A program made the translations under genes and the position numbers. Below are positions 45,301-58,597 of a stretch of DNA of 64,000 nucleotides, piece by piece. The notes beneath the pieces were generated by a model. It worked only from the letters and a program-made list of their open reading frames with translations. It was not told the DNA's origin and searched no databases. Numbering within the stretch: the first letter of the stretch is position 1; every line of letters begins with the position of its first letter. Source of the stretch: Apium graveolens (taxonomy: Eukaryota > Streptophyta > Magnoliopsida > Apiales > Apiaceae); the NCBI RefSeq assembly GCF_009905375.1, contig NC_133652.1, forward strand, positions 117,727,471 through 117,791,470, given 5' to 3'.

Positions 45301-48300
45301 AAGCATCACCATTCCCTCGTAATAAAAAGATGTGGCAGTAAAAGACCCATCCATCATATCGCTACACCTATGATGGTAACTCGCTGGCCGATCCACCACC
45401 AGCAACATTTCAGATCCAGAGGTCGACAGCCCACTAAAAAAATGTTGAGCCCTTGACCTTGGCTATCATCCAGGTTATTAAGATGAAATGATAAATCTGG
45501 GTCAGCCACCACACGCCTCAAAGTATACGCTCTCACAGCTACATACCCAAATTGGATCCAACCCTGATGGAGTGACAACCGCTCCAAAGGTTGACAGTAT
45601 TGTTCCGCTCACCGTTGTCTTAAACTGACACAACACACAATAGGTTGGTCGGCTGAGTAGTAAGACGAGTTAAGAGTAATAGTCTCCTTGGGTATCTTGG
45701 GGTTTGGGCTCATCAATTATATTGTGGTGATGGTCAGAATGAAACGAGTAAAAACCTTTGCCAGAAAAAAGAATCTTGGTCAACGACGGAACTGTGAAAT
45801 ATAAGATGTTTGATTTATAATTTTCTGAGCTAATTTGGACATATAATACAATTGAGTTAAAAGTACAAACCTAATTTATTTAATTTCCTTGGTGTTAGTG
45901 AGTAGAATTTTTATATATTATTTTCATCTTTTATTTATATTACAACCACGTGCCAAACCTGAAACCACATCACTGCCTCGGTCACATTAAATGCCACGTA
46001 TAGTGTAAAAAGACGTCAGAAATTTTTTTGAAGTTAAATCACTTTGTTGGGTATAGTTAATCAAATTTTCAGGTGCCCCGTAGGTCCAAGTTTTATGGAC
46101 AGCCACTGTAAGTGAGCAATTAGCCAAAAAGTATAGTTGACTCAAATTGATATAATATATTCAAGACATTGTGGATTGACACACTAATCCAGGAGAATTT
46201 GAATATCTAAAACTAAATCAAGTATTATATGATATATGAACAAACAAGTATAAGAAACATGCTACAGAGAACGACTTACTTCTGTAAGATATGCCTCAAC
46301 TCTTTAGACATCCATATGAAGTGTGTTGCCTTGAAATTCTTTCTCAAAAATTCGCTTTTCTTGGCAAGAGATTTGATGGATATATTGCTGAATTCACAAG
46401 GTACGCTGACTTTCTGGCCACCGGCACTGACTTGGCTACGAAGCAGATTATAAATATTTTCGGGTTTATCTACTTCATGGCCCTGATGAGATGATAAGCA
46501 ACATTACCCCCAGATTAGAAAAGTGCTAACTACATTCTGAACAGGACTAGAATATTAATATATTTCTCCAAATTGCAGATGTGAGGAGCACAGATAAAAA
46601 AAATTAAATAACAAGAATTTTTGAGAAAAAATATCTGGTATTTGCAACAACTGTAAATAGCGCCTTCACGACATCGTGCAAATGTTAATAAAAAGAAACT
46701 AAAACTGGCATCAAAGAACATTTTAAGATCATCTTCACGGCTGAAGTGGGATGAACCTCATAAAGGCTATGTGCTTCCTAGCAGGTTATTGACATAGAAG
46801 ATCATAAGCCTTGCGCCTAGTGACAAAGGCAGTTCAAATCTATGCAGGGGTGATTTAATATTAGAATATACTCCTTCAATTCCATTTCACTCAAACTGGC
46901 ATAGTTGATGTATTTTTTATATTATAGCCAATATTTATTTTCAAAATTAATGTAATATGTATATATAAGCAGTTATTAGAAACTACATTAAATAAATTAT
47001 CAGTTTCAAACTTTAAATTAATCTAAAACAGTATTTTTTAACTCTTAGTCAAAACTTTGCAATCCGACCAGAAAAATTCAAGTATGCCAGTTTGACTAGG
47101 ACGGGGAGAGTTTAAAAATTGATAATATACCTATAATATAGTACAAAATTTTATTTTACAAAGGAAGACATTATAAGACAAGATAAATTACTAAAAATAG
47201 TAATTTTCAAGAAAACTGTATACTTGCATCAAACTACACATCCCTTACATAATAGAAGAGTATGAAAGAGTTAAGAATTTGAGAACTGTCACTTGTTTGA
47301 TCAGAGAGCATACAAGCTACAGCTAAATAACTAAAACAAGTTGTTTTAGTTAAAGTGGTGTGTGCATGCAATTAGTATTACTAGGTTGATACAAAAATTT
47401 AGACTTAGTCCAGTAGTCCAAAACAATATAAAGTAGAAAATAGGTGGGCCAAACTACATATTTAATACAGTAAGATTGATGGACAGGGGCCTTTTCTAGT
47501 TGTCTCAGAAAAATGTAGTAGATCAAGCAAGTAAAATTTACAATCAACAAAAACAAAAAGGTTTGGAAGAAACAACTATTAACAATACATTATCTATCAA
47601 CACAAAATTCTTTCTTATTTTACATGTTATGTGACTTTTAACATATAGAGCATTAACGTGCTAAAAAACCTCAGAACTAGAAACATCTGAATTAGGAAAT
47701 CTTGTACATAACGTTAAAATAATGGTGCATGATTGCATATTAAATAATTAACTCTTACAAATATAACCTTAAGCTGTAAATACCAGTCACATGATCAATC
47801 ACTTAACACTGCTTTCAACACAAAAATAACCATGACAAACCTTCCCGGAGTATATGATATCAAATTGTGCACCAGTCCCTAGAGAAGGAGAGTTTCCCCA
47901 CGACAATGCATCTATGCTACCCTGAAGATTATCCACGGTACCCTTTTTTGCAGCATTTATAAAGCAATCAGAGGGACTCTGTAATACATTCAACGTGCAA
48001 ACAGATAAAAAACTGTAAAACATGTGTTGTTAAATGATAGGAAATCTCGAAAAAGATAATAGAAAAAATAAAAAGTATTGAGTTGAAATGAACTAACGGA
48101 AAAGCATGCTTGCGTAAAGGGTGAAGAAACTTCTGTCTGTTTTCTTTGTCGTGCCAGCCCACTCGCACTCAGAGCAACAAATTCTCCCGTAAATGAAAGA
48201 CAATCAGCAATAAGAAGTAAATGTTCAGGTAGTACAGCCTTCCCAGTATCAGATACTGCAGATGCCAGTTTCTGCACACAAAGTATACTTTTTACATCTT

Positions 48301-51300
48301 TCCTTCTCAAGTCAAGACCAACCCATGTCAACAAGAGATAAAGAAGGTATCACGAAAGAGATGAAAATTTTCTCTGAATTGTATTAATAAACTTTGAGTT
48401 TTGATATGCAGCTTTAAACTAAATACTATGAACCTACATTTAAAAACTGTGCCTTTGCAAACTCAATTCCAAAGGCTGAGGCTGCAACTTTAATATCTTC
48501 AGCATAACTGCGGTTCCAATCAATCATATCCATCAGTTGGATGCAATCATCCAATAGGACAGCCCACAATCTCGATCTGTCGCAGGTCTCTGACATGAAA
48601 ACTCGTACATAAAGCTCCCCAGATACACCCATATGTGAAGTTGATATTTTCAAAATATCTTTCCATAAGATATCCACCTTATGCACATTTGAGGATCCTA
48701 AACATGATTATGTGTCATTAAGAAAATAATCAAATTTATAAAAAACAAACTATATGCATTGAATATCTAAGGAAATGTTGATACCTTGAACTAAGTAGTA
48801 AAATAGTAATAGATCCAAACGGAGGACTAAAAAATTAATGCTACAGTGTTAACAGGAGAGAAATATTCAAATCTTAAAGTAACTATTATAACCTTTTATG
48901 ACACTTTTGAGAAATAAAGGTATCACTGTGTCTTCAAGAGTTTCCAGCTGTGTACCGGAGTTCATGTTGCTTCCAACTATTCTAATATTGATACAAAATG
49001 AGGCAATATCTTTCTCCTGGGAACAGTCTCTGCTGATCATAAAAAAAACAGAAGGAAGAAATCAAGTTTTACACAAGAATGATAAGCTTATGTACGCAAA
49101 TGCTGTGTTGCCAAAAATAGAAGCAGATTCATTTTGAGAAACACTGTGTTACATGGATTATATTGCAAGTATTGTCAGACAAGCAAAAAGTGGAAAGTCT
49201 AAATATTTTTAAGGGACAGAGGAGACCAAATGTGTGAGATGGAGCACATATAATTAGGTTTGCAGAACATGGAAGTTCTGATTTAACACAACCTGAATAA
49301 AGGCCTCATTTAAATGCAAGAGGCGAAATATTGATAAAGCAGAATTCCTTTCAGAACAAATATTGACAGCTACAAATTTAATCAGTTCTATAAGTAGAGC
49401 TCACGTTATAGTCCACTCATATTTAATATATGGGTCAGGTTCCACTCAGAACACCCTATTCTTAGAACCTCAGAACTATTATATGCATTATGCTGCAGTA
49501 CATATTACTTTCTCATAAAAATTCATTTATTATTAATTGTTTTTCTAGATAATCATATCCTTAAACATATTATAAGAGTACAATACAAGTTGTGTCATGC
49601 GCAAAACAATATATTTGTTAAAAAAATAATTATGTAATTTAGGAAAAAAATATTGTGTGCTGCAGAAGTACACCATACTCTATATTTTACAAATAAATAT
49701 TATTTATTGTAGAAAAACTTAATATATTGTGTACTGCAGCACCATGGATATATACCAGCCGCTATATTAAACAAAATCTAAGGTAGAGATTAGTCCCAAG
49801 TTATAAATTTAATATAAGGTTCTAATTTGAACCTAACCCTGATTATATATATATACAATGAATTATCGTGATACCTCATCAACTAGTATACATGCTTACT
49901 GCTAATTACAATAAACTAATTATTAGCTCGAATGCATTTCTATAGAATCTTAAACTATCTAACAATACCAGGAACAACTAAAGCAATAAAAGATTGCCTA
50001 CTTGCTAGTAATCTGCAAGTCTGGAAGTTGGGAATTCAGTTTTACTCGATTAGAATTCCAACTCAGGTGGAGCGCGTCAATGACAGATTGGACTTTTATC
50101 TGTTTTCTTTCTGCCATTACCTGCAACAACACGAAGTTATGCCAAGAACTGTAATTTGAATGAAAGCATATTATGTTTTTAAAATGTCTCACCTTGTTTA
50201 TATGAAAATGGCAAGCCCATGAACTAACATGGGTCTGTCCACAAGGTTCCAACATTATCATCACCGTAGAAACAATGTCTAAGAATTGTACTCTTTCCAA
50301 ATGACTTTTAATCTCCAAGGCTGCATATTCAAACCCATAGGGCACCCTTCTGAGCTTTTCTGAAATGAATAAAGAGGCTGCATTGTTCACCTTATTGCCG
50401 CCACACTCTAATATTTCCTGCAAAATCAAATTTTAGTTTCATTGTAATTATAAAGGTATTCGGAAAATAAAGGATAACTGCAATTATAGCTCGAGCACAT
50501 TCTAAGCTTTTTTTCTCATCAAAGAAGGCAAAGTTGCTTAGAGAACCCTTATATTGCAACCTTAGTGAAATGAGTCCAACAATGTGGAAGTACCTCAAAC
50601 AAGTAAACTGGATTATAGTGCAACAAAGAAAAAGGGTTAAAATTCAGCAGCGTGCAGTGTAAACAAGAACGAGACTAGTAACTTAATAACCCAGTCAATC
50701 TTGTCAACACTTTTTTGAAAACTAGATTCTATCTATTATTGTGTTTGGTGAGTATGTGGCATTCTGTGCTAATGTAAGCAACTGCGGTTAGAAACAGAAC
50801 AACCAACATTCCTCCTATCTTATAGGGGAAAGTTTAACAAAATTAAAAGCAATTATTCATGGCCTATCTCAAATTTCTAAAGATGAACCAACTGGTAATT
50901 GTTAATACAGAATTGCAGATCCCCCCACCTAAAAGCAGAGTAAGTCAATCTTGTGTACTATGATTTGACCTCTTCTTTTTGTTGTTTTCCCTGATTTTTC
51001 CAATAAATCTAATTGTTTAAAAGGCTGAGATAAACACATACAAGTGCAGACATGTTTACTAGATTAGCATAGATACTCAGCCATAAACACTTGCCCAAGT
51101 TTTCTTATATCAGATATAGCCTTAATAGGAAGAGCATTAAATGAGCTGAAGTGCAGTGTGTGCGTAAAAATGAGCTGAAGTGCAGTTGCGCGCACACATT
51201 AGATATATATAGAGAGTAGGAGATGACCTTCAAATTTAGAAGAGGAGAGGATTCAAGTGCACTAATTGGTTGATCCAGGGCACTATATGCCGCTTCAGAA

Positions 51301-54300
51301 ATAGCGCAAGCAGCCCATGAACCAACTGGTTGGCCACCCGCTGTGCAAACACCATTTATAGGTGTCTCATCAGGAATATTTTCTGGAAAAGTGGGATTAA
51401 TATTATGAGAAAATTGAACAACTTGGTTGCCAAAGGCACTTCTCACTGTCCCGTCATACCCCATGCACAAGTCCCGCATGAAAAACATTATCCTTCGAGT
51501 CAGCGTACCGGATATATCTGCATGACCACCAAAAGAACCATCTCTGTTTGTCAGTGAGTGAACAAAACACTCTAGTGGATTCAATCCTGAGAGAAAAGAA
51601 CTTTGGATTACTGCAGAAGGGATGTATGAACTGGAATTTTTTGGAAAATCATCAGTTAAATTGAGTGAATCCAGTTCCTTTTGACTATTCCATGCGCCAC
51701 AAGAAAGTTGCTGGGGTATTCTGAAAGAAAGTGTTACTGAAGAGTGCTGCAAGCCAAGGCAAAGTCCATGCTGGACAGCCCGAGTTAAGTTACTCTTCTT
51801 GCTTCCCGCCTTTAACATGGTTAAAAAAGAATTGTCTTCACTTGCATACTGGTAAAATAGGTTCTGAATATCCTTGAACACCTGCTTGAATGCAGAAACA
51901 TAGACTTGATTGAGAGCAGCTGACTTCTGTCGGTCATAAAACAAGTGGTCAACTCCAAAATCTCTAGCAGACTCACTTTCTTCAAAGTTTCCACTTAGGA
52001 AATCCAGATTGGAATCCACCATCAATAGTTTTACAAGAGATGTGTGCTCAGCATCCCGCAGACCACAACGAACTTCATCAATCAAATTCTTCCGGGAGTG
52101 TGAATCGGAAGAGAGGTACATGTCAGCCAGTGAAACACTTAGTCCCCGCATTGACAACCACTCGCTGAGAACTCCCTGAGCAGCATGTAGGAAGTCAAGA
52201 AATTCTCCTTGGCAGTGACTTAGTAGGCTATGCAGAAGGTTTCCCTTGGTATCACGTAACCAAGAAGAAGCATTTTGAGAAAATATGACTTCCCCTTTAA
52301 TAATTTGAACAGCGCTTGACGGACACTTATAATAAAAATCTTGAGGTAGAAGCAAGCTGAATAACTGTTTGCCTGTCCACCAACAGGTATCTGATGAAGT
52401 GGCTTTGGAATTATTATTGCACGAAGATGACTTGAAAATGGCTGGCAATTGCAGTGAACGAGCTTGTTGACAAAACATTTGAAGTTGCTGCATTTGAGGA
52501 CGGTTTAAAAGCACTCCGTCCTCTATTACTAAATGAGCGGCGGTTAAAGTATCCTGTGTAAGTGATAGAAGATTTTGACCACTCTGAATATCTATCAACT
52601 GCTTGTCCAAAGCAACCAGCTCTTGCAGCTCTACTCTAGAATCCATGGATTGTGGAACATAACCATGATAACAGTCACCATCGAAATCCCCACGAAAAGG
52701 AGAGCAGATTAAAGGATTGAGAGAAAGAATGGACTTTGTAGGAAGAATTTTAACAGATAGAGCAATCAGTGAATGAGGGTGAATAGATGGTGGCCTATTG
52801 ATCAAAACAATATCTCCATCACGGAGAGGTCTGTGTATAGTGTCCCCAATCTGCAACTTATCATCCTTCATTGTTACACGAACTAGTCCACCATCTCGAC
52901 GAACATAGGTTTCCCCTCTAGTCAAAATCCTTAAACCAAGATTTTCCCAGTTTTGTGAATTCAGCTGTTCAGAAATTTGCATTACCTGTGCAATATGACA
53001 AGGCACACCAATTTCATCAATTTTTATACTGGGATCACCCACTACAACCATGCGGAAAGTATGATCAGATCGTTTCCCCAAAATAAGCTCTTTTATGAAC
53101 TTCAGACCAGACATCTTTGGAGCAGCATCTTCATTTTGAATAAACATCTGAGGACCAGTAACTTTCGCAGACACCTTCTCCGATTTTAGCTGACATATTT
53201 TTTTTGATGGCAGGTGATAAGTAAGTGTAATAGTTAAGATAGATTCAGACAGTATAAAAAAAGAAGGTATGATTCATTACTCACCTTAGACATTTTAAGA
53301 CAGTCCAGAACACGAGCACTCAGCTCATTAGCTGAACCTTTGAAATCAACTAGCTTCCTATAAAACCTTGTTCGTTCATCCTGATATCATTGACCAGTAA
53401 AAATCAGTGTGAGCAAAGAAAGTAAAAAATTTAAAGAATAAATTTATTCATTTACACATTACGATTAAAAAATACAGTTGACTCACAAATCTCATTTGCT
53501 GTCCGCATTCATTTACACGATGGGAGTTGGGAGTAACAGGAAAATTTTTCATCGAGATCAAGTTATTTTTGCCTTTGACAAAATTTTCAATAAATTTAGG
53601 ATTGATTCCCTTAAGCAATTCCTGCACCTATGTATGACATGACAAAGAATTAGAAAAATAAATGAAGAGGTTCTCCAAACAAACAAGTTAAATTCACTGA
53701 ATTTTATATAGAAGTAGAAGCTAGGGTGGTAATTGAACAAGGAGGCACTAAATGCATATTTCAGTTGTAGATACAACATCACCACAAGATTTAATAACCA
53801 AACTGGAAACTCACATCTCATACAAACCTCACTTCATTCAATAGACATTCTGGTTTCAGGCTTAATAAGCTTTACTGTACTAGACTATAACAATGCTTGG
53901 TTTGAACTTAAAGGATGTACGAAGCCTTGAACTTCACTTAATAGTCATATTAACATCTAGAACTTCAAGCTTAAGATAATACTAAAATAATTATTTTGAG
54001 GACGCAAAACTTTGTCTTTATACATTTCCTACCAACATACCATAACATCTACCTGATAAATTTATATTTAACCTGCTTTATTTCTTGGATTTCAGGGTGC
54101 TCAACATTTTGGCAAGAAAGATTACAAGTGCCACCACTAAAATTAAGATAATATGATTCATGATTGACCGCCAACCACATGAAGTCGCAACTCTATTTAT
54201 TGCTACACCTATGACAGTCCCCACTCCCCAATATAAGAAATATAATTTGGTAATGGGATAGATGGAAATAACTAAAGGATACGGGAAAAATGTGAAAAAT

Positions 54301-56322
54301 GAGTAAAATGTATATACACTGATAATTTAGTAGAAGAGGAAGAAACCTGGGCATGTGATAGACTTCTTTCATAAGGTTTTAATGCACTTCCTTCTTCTTG
54401 TGGATCATTCTGAAGGAAATCCCAGTAATCAGAAGCTATACTTGGAGTTCTCAAGCGTTCACTTATTTTAGCATAAATTACTGTACTTCCAAATATTTCT
54501 GGGCTGGATACTTTAAATATTGGTCTTGGATATAGATCTTTCAAATGCCCCTGTTATAAGATAGAGCATTCCTTCATATAAGAGGCTGATACATGGAAGA
54601 GTGAAACAAAATAGCTACATCGACTTACATCACAATATTTGCAACGCCCATGCTTATTACTAGTTGATGTGCTACGCCCATGCTTCTTATTAGTTGATGG
54701 TGAACTAGCACTCTGGTAATGACAAGTAGAAATGATCAATGTCAAGCAAAATCTAAAGGCAAATTTGCTTTCAACATGGACAAACATATTTTATATCTTA
54801 ATTGCTTGATGGAGATGCCAAATACATCTGATAATTAAGTAGAGGAACATCTCCTTGTAACCACTCTACACAAAAGATTTATTTGGCATAATTCCATAAA
54901 ATTTAGCACATTACAACTGTGTCATGACAAAAATCAGATCATCCATAACAGCTACAATTTATAGTATGTGACCTTTATTTAATTTCACTTCAAGTGACTT
55001 ATAAACTAGAGTCTCAAGGTCGTACTACACTAGGGAATAGTGTTGGAGTAAGGTTTGAGACCAAGTTGTAGATTTAAGTTGAACAGAATAAACCCACAAG
55101 GTCGTGCCTGATGTCTGTGTTGAAGTTAATATTCATTTTATAGAACAAAATTACGGCATTTCAATCCTAAATTTTTGTTTTGTCCAAGTCATAGTGCAGA
55201 AGGGAATATCATATGTGAATTATGTCTTGAAAACATATGCCCCGCAAATATGGCTGATGCTAACACAGAACTTTAAATGCAATGTATTTGCATTCGGTAT
55301 ATTTATAGGTAAAGTACAACCAAACTCTGTAATGACCACAGGAATGTTTGATATGTCTTCAATTTAAAGACCAAACACTGTAATGTCTTCATATGTGTTG
55401 TGTGTACACGTGTGATTGTCAATTTGAGATCATTTTATCCTCCAATTTAAAAAAAAGACGGTAGGAAGTAATTTACAATATATAATTAACTACAAAATAC
55501 AAGATGGTTATATTTCAAATTAATAAATTCAATACGTCCTAAAATTAAGTCAAAATTCAAAATAACTCTTATGAGTACTTTAGAGCAATTCAAATTCCTA
55601 ATAGTGAGGTAAATAAGTTCAGGAAACTCTAACAATATTGTACTCTCTATACGATTTTGGATGTGGAAATGACAAAACAATAATTGGTCACCCAGAAAAT
55701 GAGTATTGTATTGCAGCACAAAGACACAGCAATAGCAGTTTTACTAAGGTCACTACAAAAGGGTGCAGTACCTGACCTTGGTCCTAGTCCGTTCAGATTT
55801 ACATTTTACACAGATTCTATTCAAAATCTTTGCTACATCTGATATGAAGTAAGGGTGGAGAATTGTGTGCGGAAATTTGATACACCCGAAATGACCTGCA
55901 AATGTTCATAAATAGTAGATACATCCAGTAAGAAGGTAAATGACGGTAACTTTAAGGTATATGTAATTTTCCAATTGTACCTTCACAGGTTTTCATATTT
56001 TTTGCATCGCATGTTAGGCACTGAGAAGACATTGGGGAAGGAATTCCAAGCGTTGGATGTATTACATCGTTGGGTACTTCAATTTCTTTAACAGACATCT
56101 TCTCCTGCATATTATTTGACATGAAAATTGATTGCGACAAACTTTGAAGATATAATAATAAGACAAGTTATAATAAACTTATTGCCACTCAATAAAAAAA
56201 ATTACAAAAATCAAAAAATATATAAATACAAAACTTACTACATCTTCCTCAGTCACAATGCCAAACGTAATGCTGCTCAAGAATCCTGATGCAACTGCTT
56301 GCTCTGCATAATCATAATCCAT
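42393..56322 (-). CDS. NRPD1: Largest subunit of RNA polymerase IV, 17 coding exons
   Basis: Pol IV makes the precursors of 24-nt siRNAs that guide DNA methylation onto transposons, in the plant nucleus. Coding exons in order: 56322-56239, 56104-55981, 55895-55777, 54712-54629, 54550-54347, 53627-53487, 53380-53285, 53189-51228, 50417-50193, 50120-50002, 49029-48893, 48697-48438, 48271-48098, 47978-47841, 46482-46280, 44305-44194, 42560-42393. Introns start GT and end AG; the sum is 4350 bases, a multiple of three, giving 1449 residues without a stop (Arabidopsis NRPD1 is about 1450). N-terminal zinc ligands: C57, C60, C68, H71, then C98, C101, C133, C136. Metal-A motif DFDGD at about 452-456. 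The end is a DeCL domain (RTDGTVEEFSYHRC). There is no long GW-rich tail, so it is not NRPE1. ATG at 56322 is chosen by family match (MDYDYAEQAVASG). No lesion seen. Exon edges are by eye. Confidence 0.93.
42561..44193 (-). other. Last intron of NRPD1
   Basis: 1.6 kb between the two DeCL-coding exons. AT-rich; an AG-rich stretch at 43400-43620. No gene seen. Confidence 0.6.
44306..46279 (-). other. Long penultimate-region intron of NRPD1
   Basis: About 2 kb between the exon ending at 46280 and the exon starting at 44305. A 77-codon frame (45354-45587) has no recognisable domain. No complete transposon seen. Confidence 0.6.
46871..47110. mobile_element. Stowaway MITE in an intron of NRPD1
   Basis: Inverted ends: CTCCTTCAATTCCATTTC... 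on the left and ...GACGGGGAGAG on the right, both containing TCAAACTGGCATA 20-30 bases in. About 240 bp, after a TA. It lies between the exons at 47841-47978 and 46280-46482 and does not touch a splice site. Confidence 0.75.
51228..53189 (-). CDS. NRPD1: Large catalytic exon of NRPD1 (eighth coding exon)
   Basis: 1962 bases, 654 codons, both edges in phase 0 (acceptor before CTA at 53189, donor after AAG at 51228). Contains KRSDHTFRMVVVGDPS, VLINRPPSIHPHSL, the metal-A loop RGDFDGDCYHGY (DFDGD at 52688-52674), RGLSVSLADMYLSSD and GLNPLECFVHSLTNRDGSFGG, then EAAYSALDQPISALESSPLLNLK. The HGYVPQS and SLADMYLSSD wording is that of Pol IV, not Pol II, where longer bridge-helix and trigger-loop blocks would stand. 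The long undivided exon agrees with the NRPD1 gene structure known in other plants. Confidence 0.93.
54629..54712 (-). CDS. NRPD1: NRPD1 exon with an internal repeat between two zinc-binding Cys pairs
   Basis: 84 bases, 28 codons, supplying C133 and C136 (CKYC). Upstream of them the words STNKKHGR and TSNKHGR are near copies, encoded by a near-duplicate of about 22 bases (54650-54700). The insertion lies in the loop between C98/C101 and C133/C136. Confidence 0.8.
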
Positions 56323-57423
56323 AGGAACTTGGAGCTGCAGTTCCCCTGAAAATTATGATGTCCAAAAAATTCTAAATGAAGGAAACTATTTATAGCTATA
56401 ATAAACAATTAGATAATATCCTAATAATGTAAAAAAAATCCAATGACACCCTCTGGTACACCAGAGATGAATTTACAAAAATCAAGTTTAGAGTTTTAAC
56501 AAGCTCTTGTCTTGGGGAAATTCTTGGTTGGAAATAATGTTTATACTATTAATATTTAAAAATCCCATCTGGTGAACAATACTGGCACCATGACCCTCAC
56601 TGTTTGACATGTTAGCTAGAAAATATAAAACTATGGAGCTCTATCTGTAATTAATGTGATTTTTCACTTTTAAGGAATGTATCCACCATCCTACTACGAA
56701 AATCTACCATCAACCGATATAGATTATAAAAGTAAACAAGTGTAGTCTTTATAAATTTAATTTTCTTCATTCACCAATCGTCATTTAGCGAAACACTAGT
56801 AAGAAATTAAACTTCAACGCAGCTAGGGGCAGTGATTTTAGACACAATTGGAAACATGACCCGATTCATGACACAATTCAAAGAGAAAAAACCTGAATAT
56901 GACACAAACATGTTAAACCCGAAAACAACACTAAATAATTTTATATGTTTATTAAAATCAAATTTAATTTAACCATGGACCAACCCGAATTTGACCCACT
57001 TACGAACACACTGAATTCACCGGAATAAAATAAATGAACACACCGCCAATTCAATGAACTCCCATTGAACCGATAAAACTAGTTTCTCACTTTTCCGAGA
57101 AGTTCATGCACCAAACCCTCGAAATCAAAATCATAAAACCAGTGCATAATCCCTAACCACATTGCATAGCCCTCAAATTCCAACCCTTCAAACCCCCAAA
57201 AACAAAATCACCATGATAAACAAATTAGCATCACTGATCACCCCATCAAACAAAACCACACATACCTAAAATCAAAACCTACCCACATCAAGAAAATCAA
57301 CAAGATCATCTGGAACCAAACCCCCACATTGATCAAACAACAACCAATAATCAAACATATCACAGCCATTAAAAACAAAAACTTCAAATATAAACAAAAT
57401 CACTTAAAACCCTCTTGACTTAC

Positions 57424-57570
57424 CTTAAAAAACGCAACTTTCCACTTAAATCACCACCCAAATCAGCTAAGAACAAGAAAAAGCACACCCTTTATAGAAC
57501 AGAAGCAATATAAGGTAAAAAAAACACAAATTCCCGAGAATAAAAGGTGGGTTCTAGACTTTTAGTCCTA
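57424..57570 (-). promoter_or_regulatory. NRPD1: Probable non-coding first exon and promoter of NRPD1
   Basis: A good donor (AAG|GTAAGT) at 57424 and an acceptor (TTTTCAG) at 56346-56350 before the ATG exon suggest a 5'-UTR intron. Minus-strand TATAAAAAG at 57607-57599 could be the TATA box, placing transcription start near 57570. Promoter and exon start are guesses from motifs. Confidence 0.4.
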
Positions 57571-57599
57571 ATAAAAACACTAACTTTAAGACATACAGC

Positions 57600-58040
57600 T
57601 TTTTATAAAAAAGATGGTATGTATAAAAAGGTCTTTACTACTATAAAATAAAGATTTGTTTATGTTGGGAAGCTGAGTAACAGAAGTTGTTTACCTGTGG
57701 GATTAATCTGTATAAATGGCGGTCGACAAAGATTTGTAAGTATGTGTCTGTGTATACATGGAATGCAGAAGCCTAAAACCCTTGGTTTAACAAAAGTAGC
57801 AGTTCCAATGTGTTCATGTGAGTACACAGTTTGCTTCTAAGGGGGTATACAACTTATGGGGGTACTCGCCTTTCGAGACCATGTTTTTTTCTGTATTTTA
57901 TATCTAAACATTTTTTTTAATATATTTAATACTTCTAAACTTAATAAAAATCTAAAAAAATCACAAATCCTTTTTCAATTAAATATTTATATATACGTTT
58001 ATGAATAATGCAAGGGTTACTAAATTGGTACCAAAAATGG
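57600..58040. other. Intergenic DNA upstream of NRPD1
   Basis: No gene or repeat recognised. Confidence 0.5.
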
Positions 58041-58048
58041 ATTCAAAT

Positions 58049-58589
58049 TAGAGCGGGCAATCGGGTCGTGTCGTGTACTTTCGTGTCATGTAATTTCGTG
58101 TTTCGTGTACGTAAACATGAAACCCGTATCCGACCCGAAATGATTTCGTGTACCCATACGTGAAACCCATATCCGATTCGAATCGTGTCGTGTACTTTCC
58201 GTGTACTTTTTGTGTATATTAAATAAAAAATTAATATAATATATATACATATAATATATAAAAAAAATCTATTTTAAAGTATAATTTAATGAAATATGGA
58301 GAGTGTATATATAAATATATATTTTTTTACATAGTATTCTATAAAAACTTGTAAATATTTATATTATATACATAAATATATGCATGTGTTATATATATAT
58401 ATATATATATTTATAAATATATTTATCTCGTGTAATTTCGTGTACCTAAATTGAAACTCATATCCGACACTAAATCTATCGTGTAATTTCGTGTTCGTGT
58501 ACATTCATGTTTCGTGTACCAAAAATTAAAACCCATATCCGTATTTTTCGTGTCGTATTCACGTGTCGTGTACCAAATTGTCAGCTCTA
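58049..58589. mobile_element. hAT MITE, 541 bp, with perfect target duplication
   Basis: Flanked by ATTCAAAT (58041-58048 and 58590-58597), an 8-bp duplication. Inverted ends are TAGAGCGGGCAATCGGG and, reversed, TAGAGCTGACAATTTGG. Inside both ends the words TCGTGT, CGTGTA and CCGTATCCGAC are repeated many times in both orientations. No coding capacity. Confidence 0.9.
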
Positions 58590-58597
58590 ATTCAAAT

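Noticed and set aside
45354..45587. 77-codon minus-strand frame in an NRPD1 intron
   Set aside because: No domain, no splice support; NRPD1 joins in frame without it.
46291..46494. Plus-strand 67-codon frame in the NRPD1 region
   Set aside because: It is the antisense of the NRPD1 exon 46280-46482, whose minus-strand reading matches the family and joins its neighbours in frame.
42393..56322. Reading the polymerase gene as NRPE1 (Pol V) or RPB1 (Pol II)
   Set aside because: No GW-rich tail after the DeCL domain and no heptad tail; DFDGDCYHGY and SLADMYLSSD are Pol IV wording, and the length matches NRPD1.
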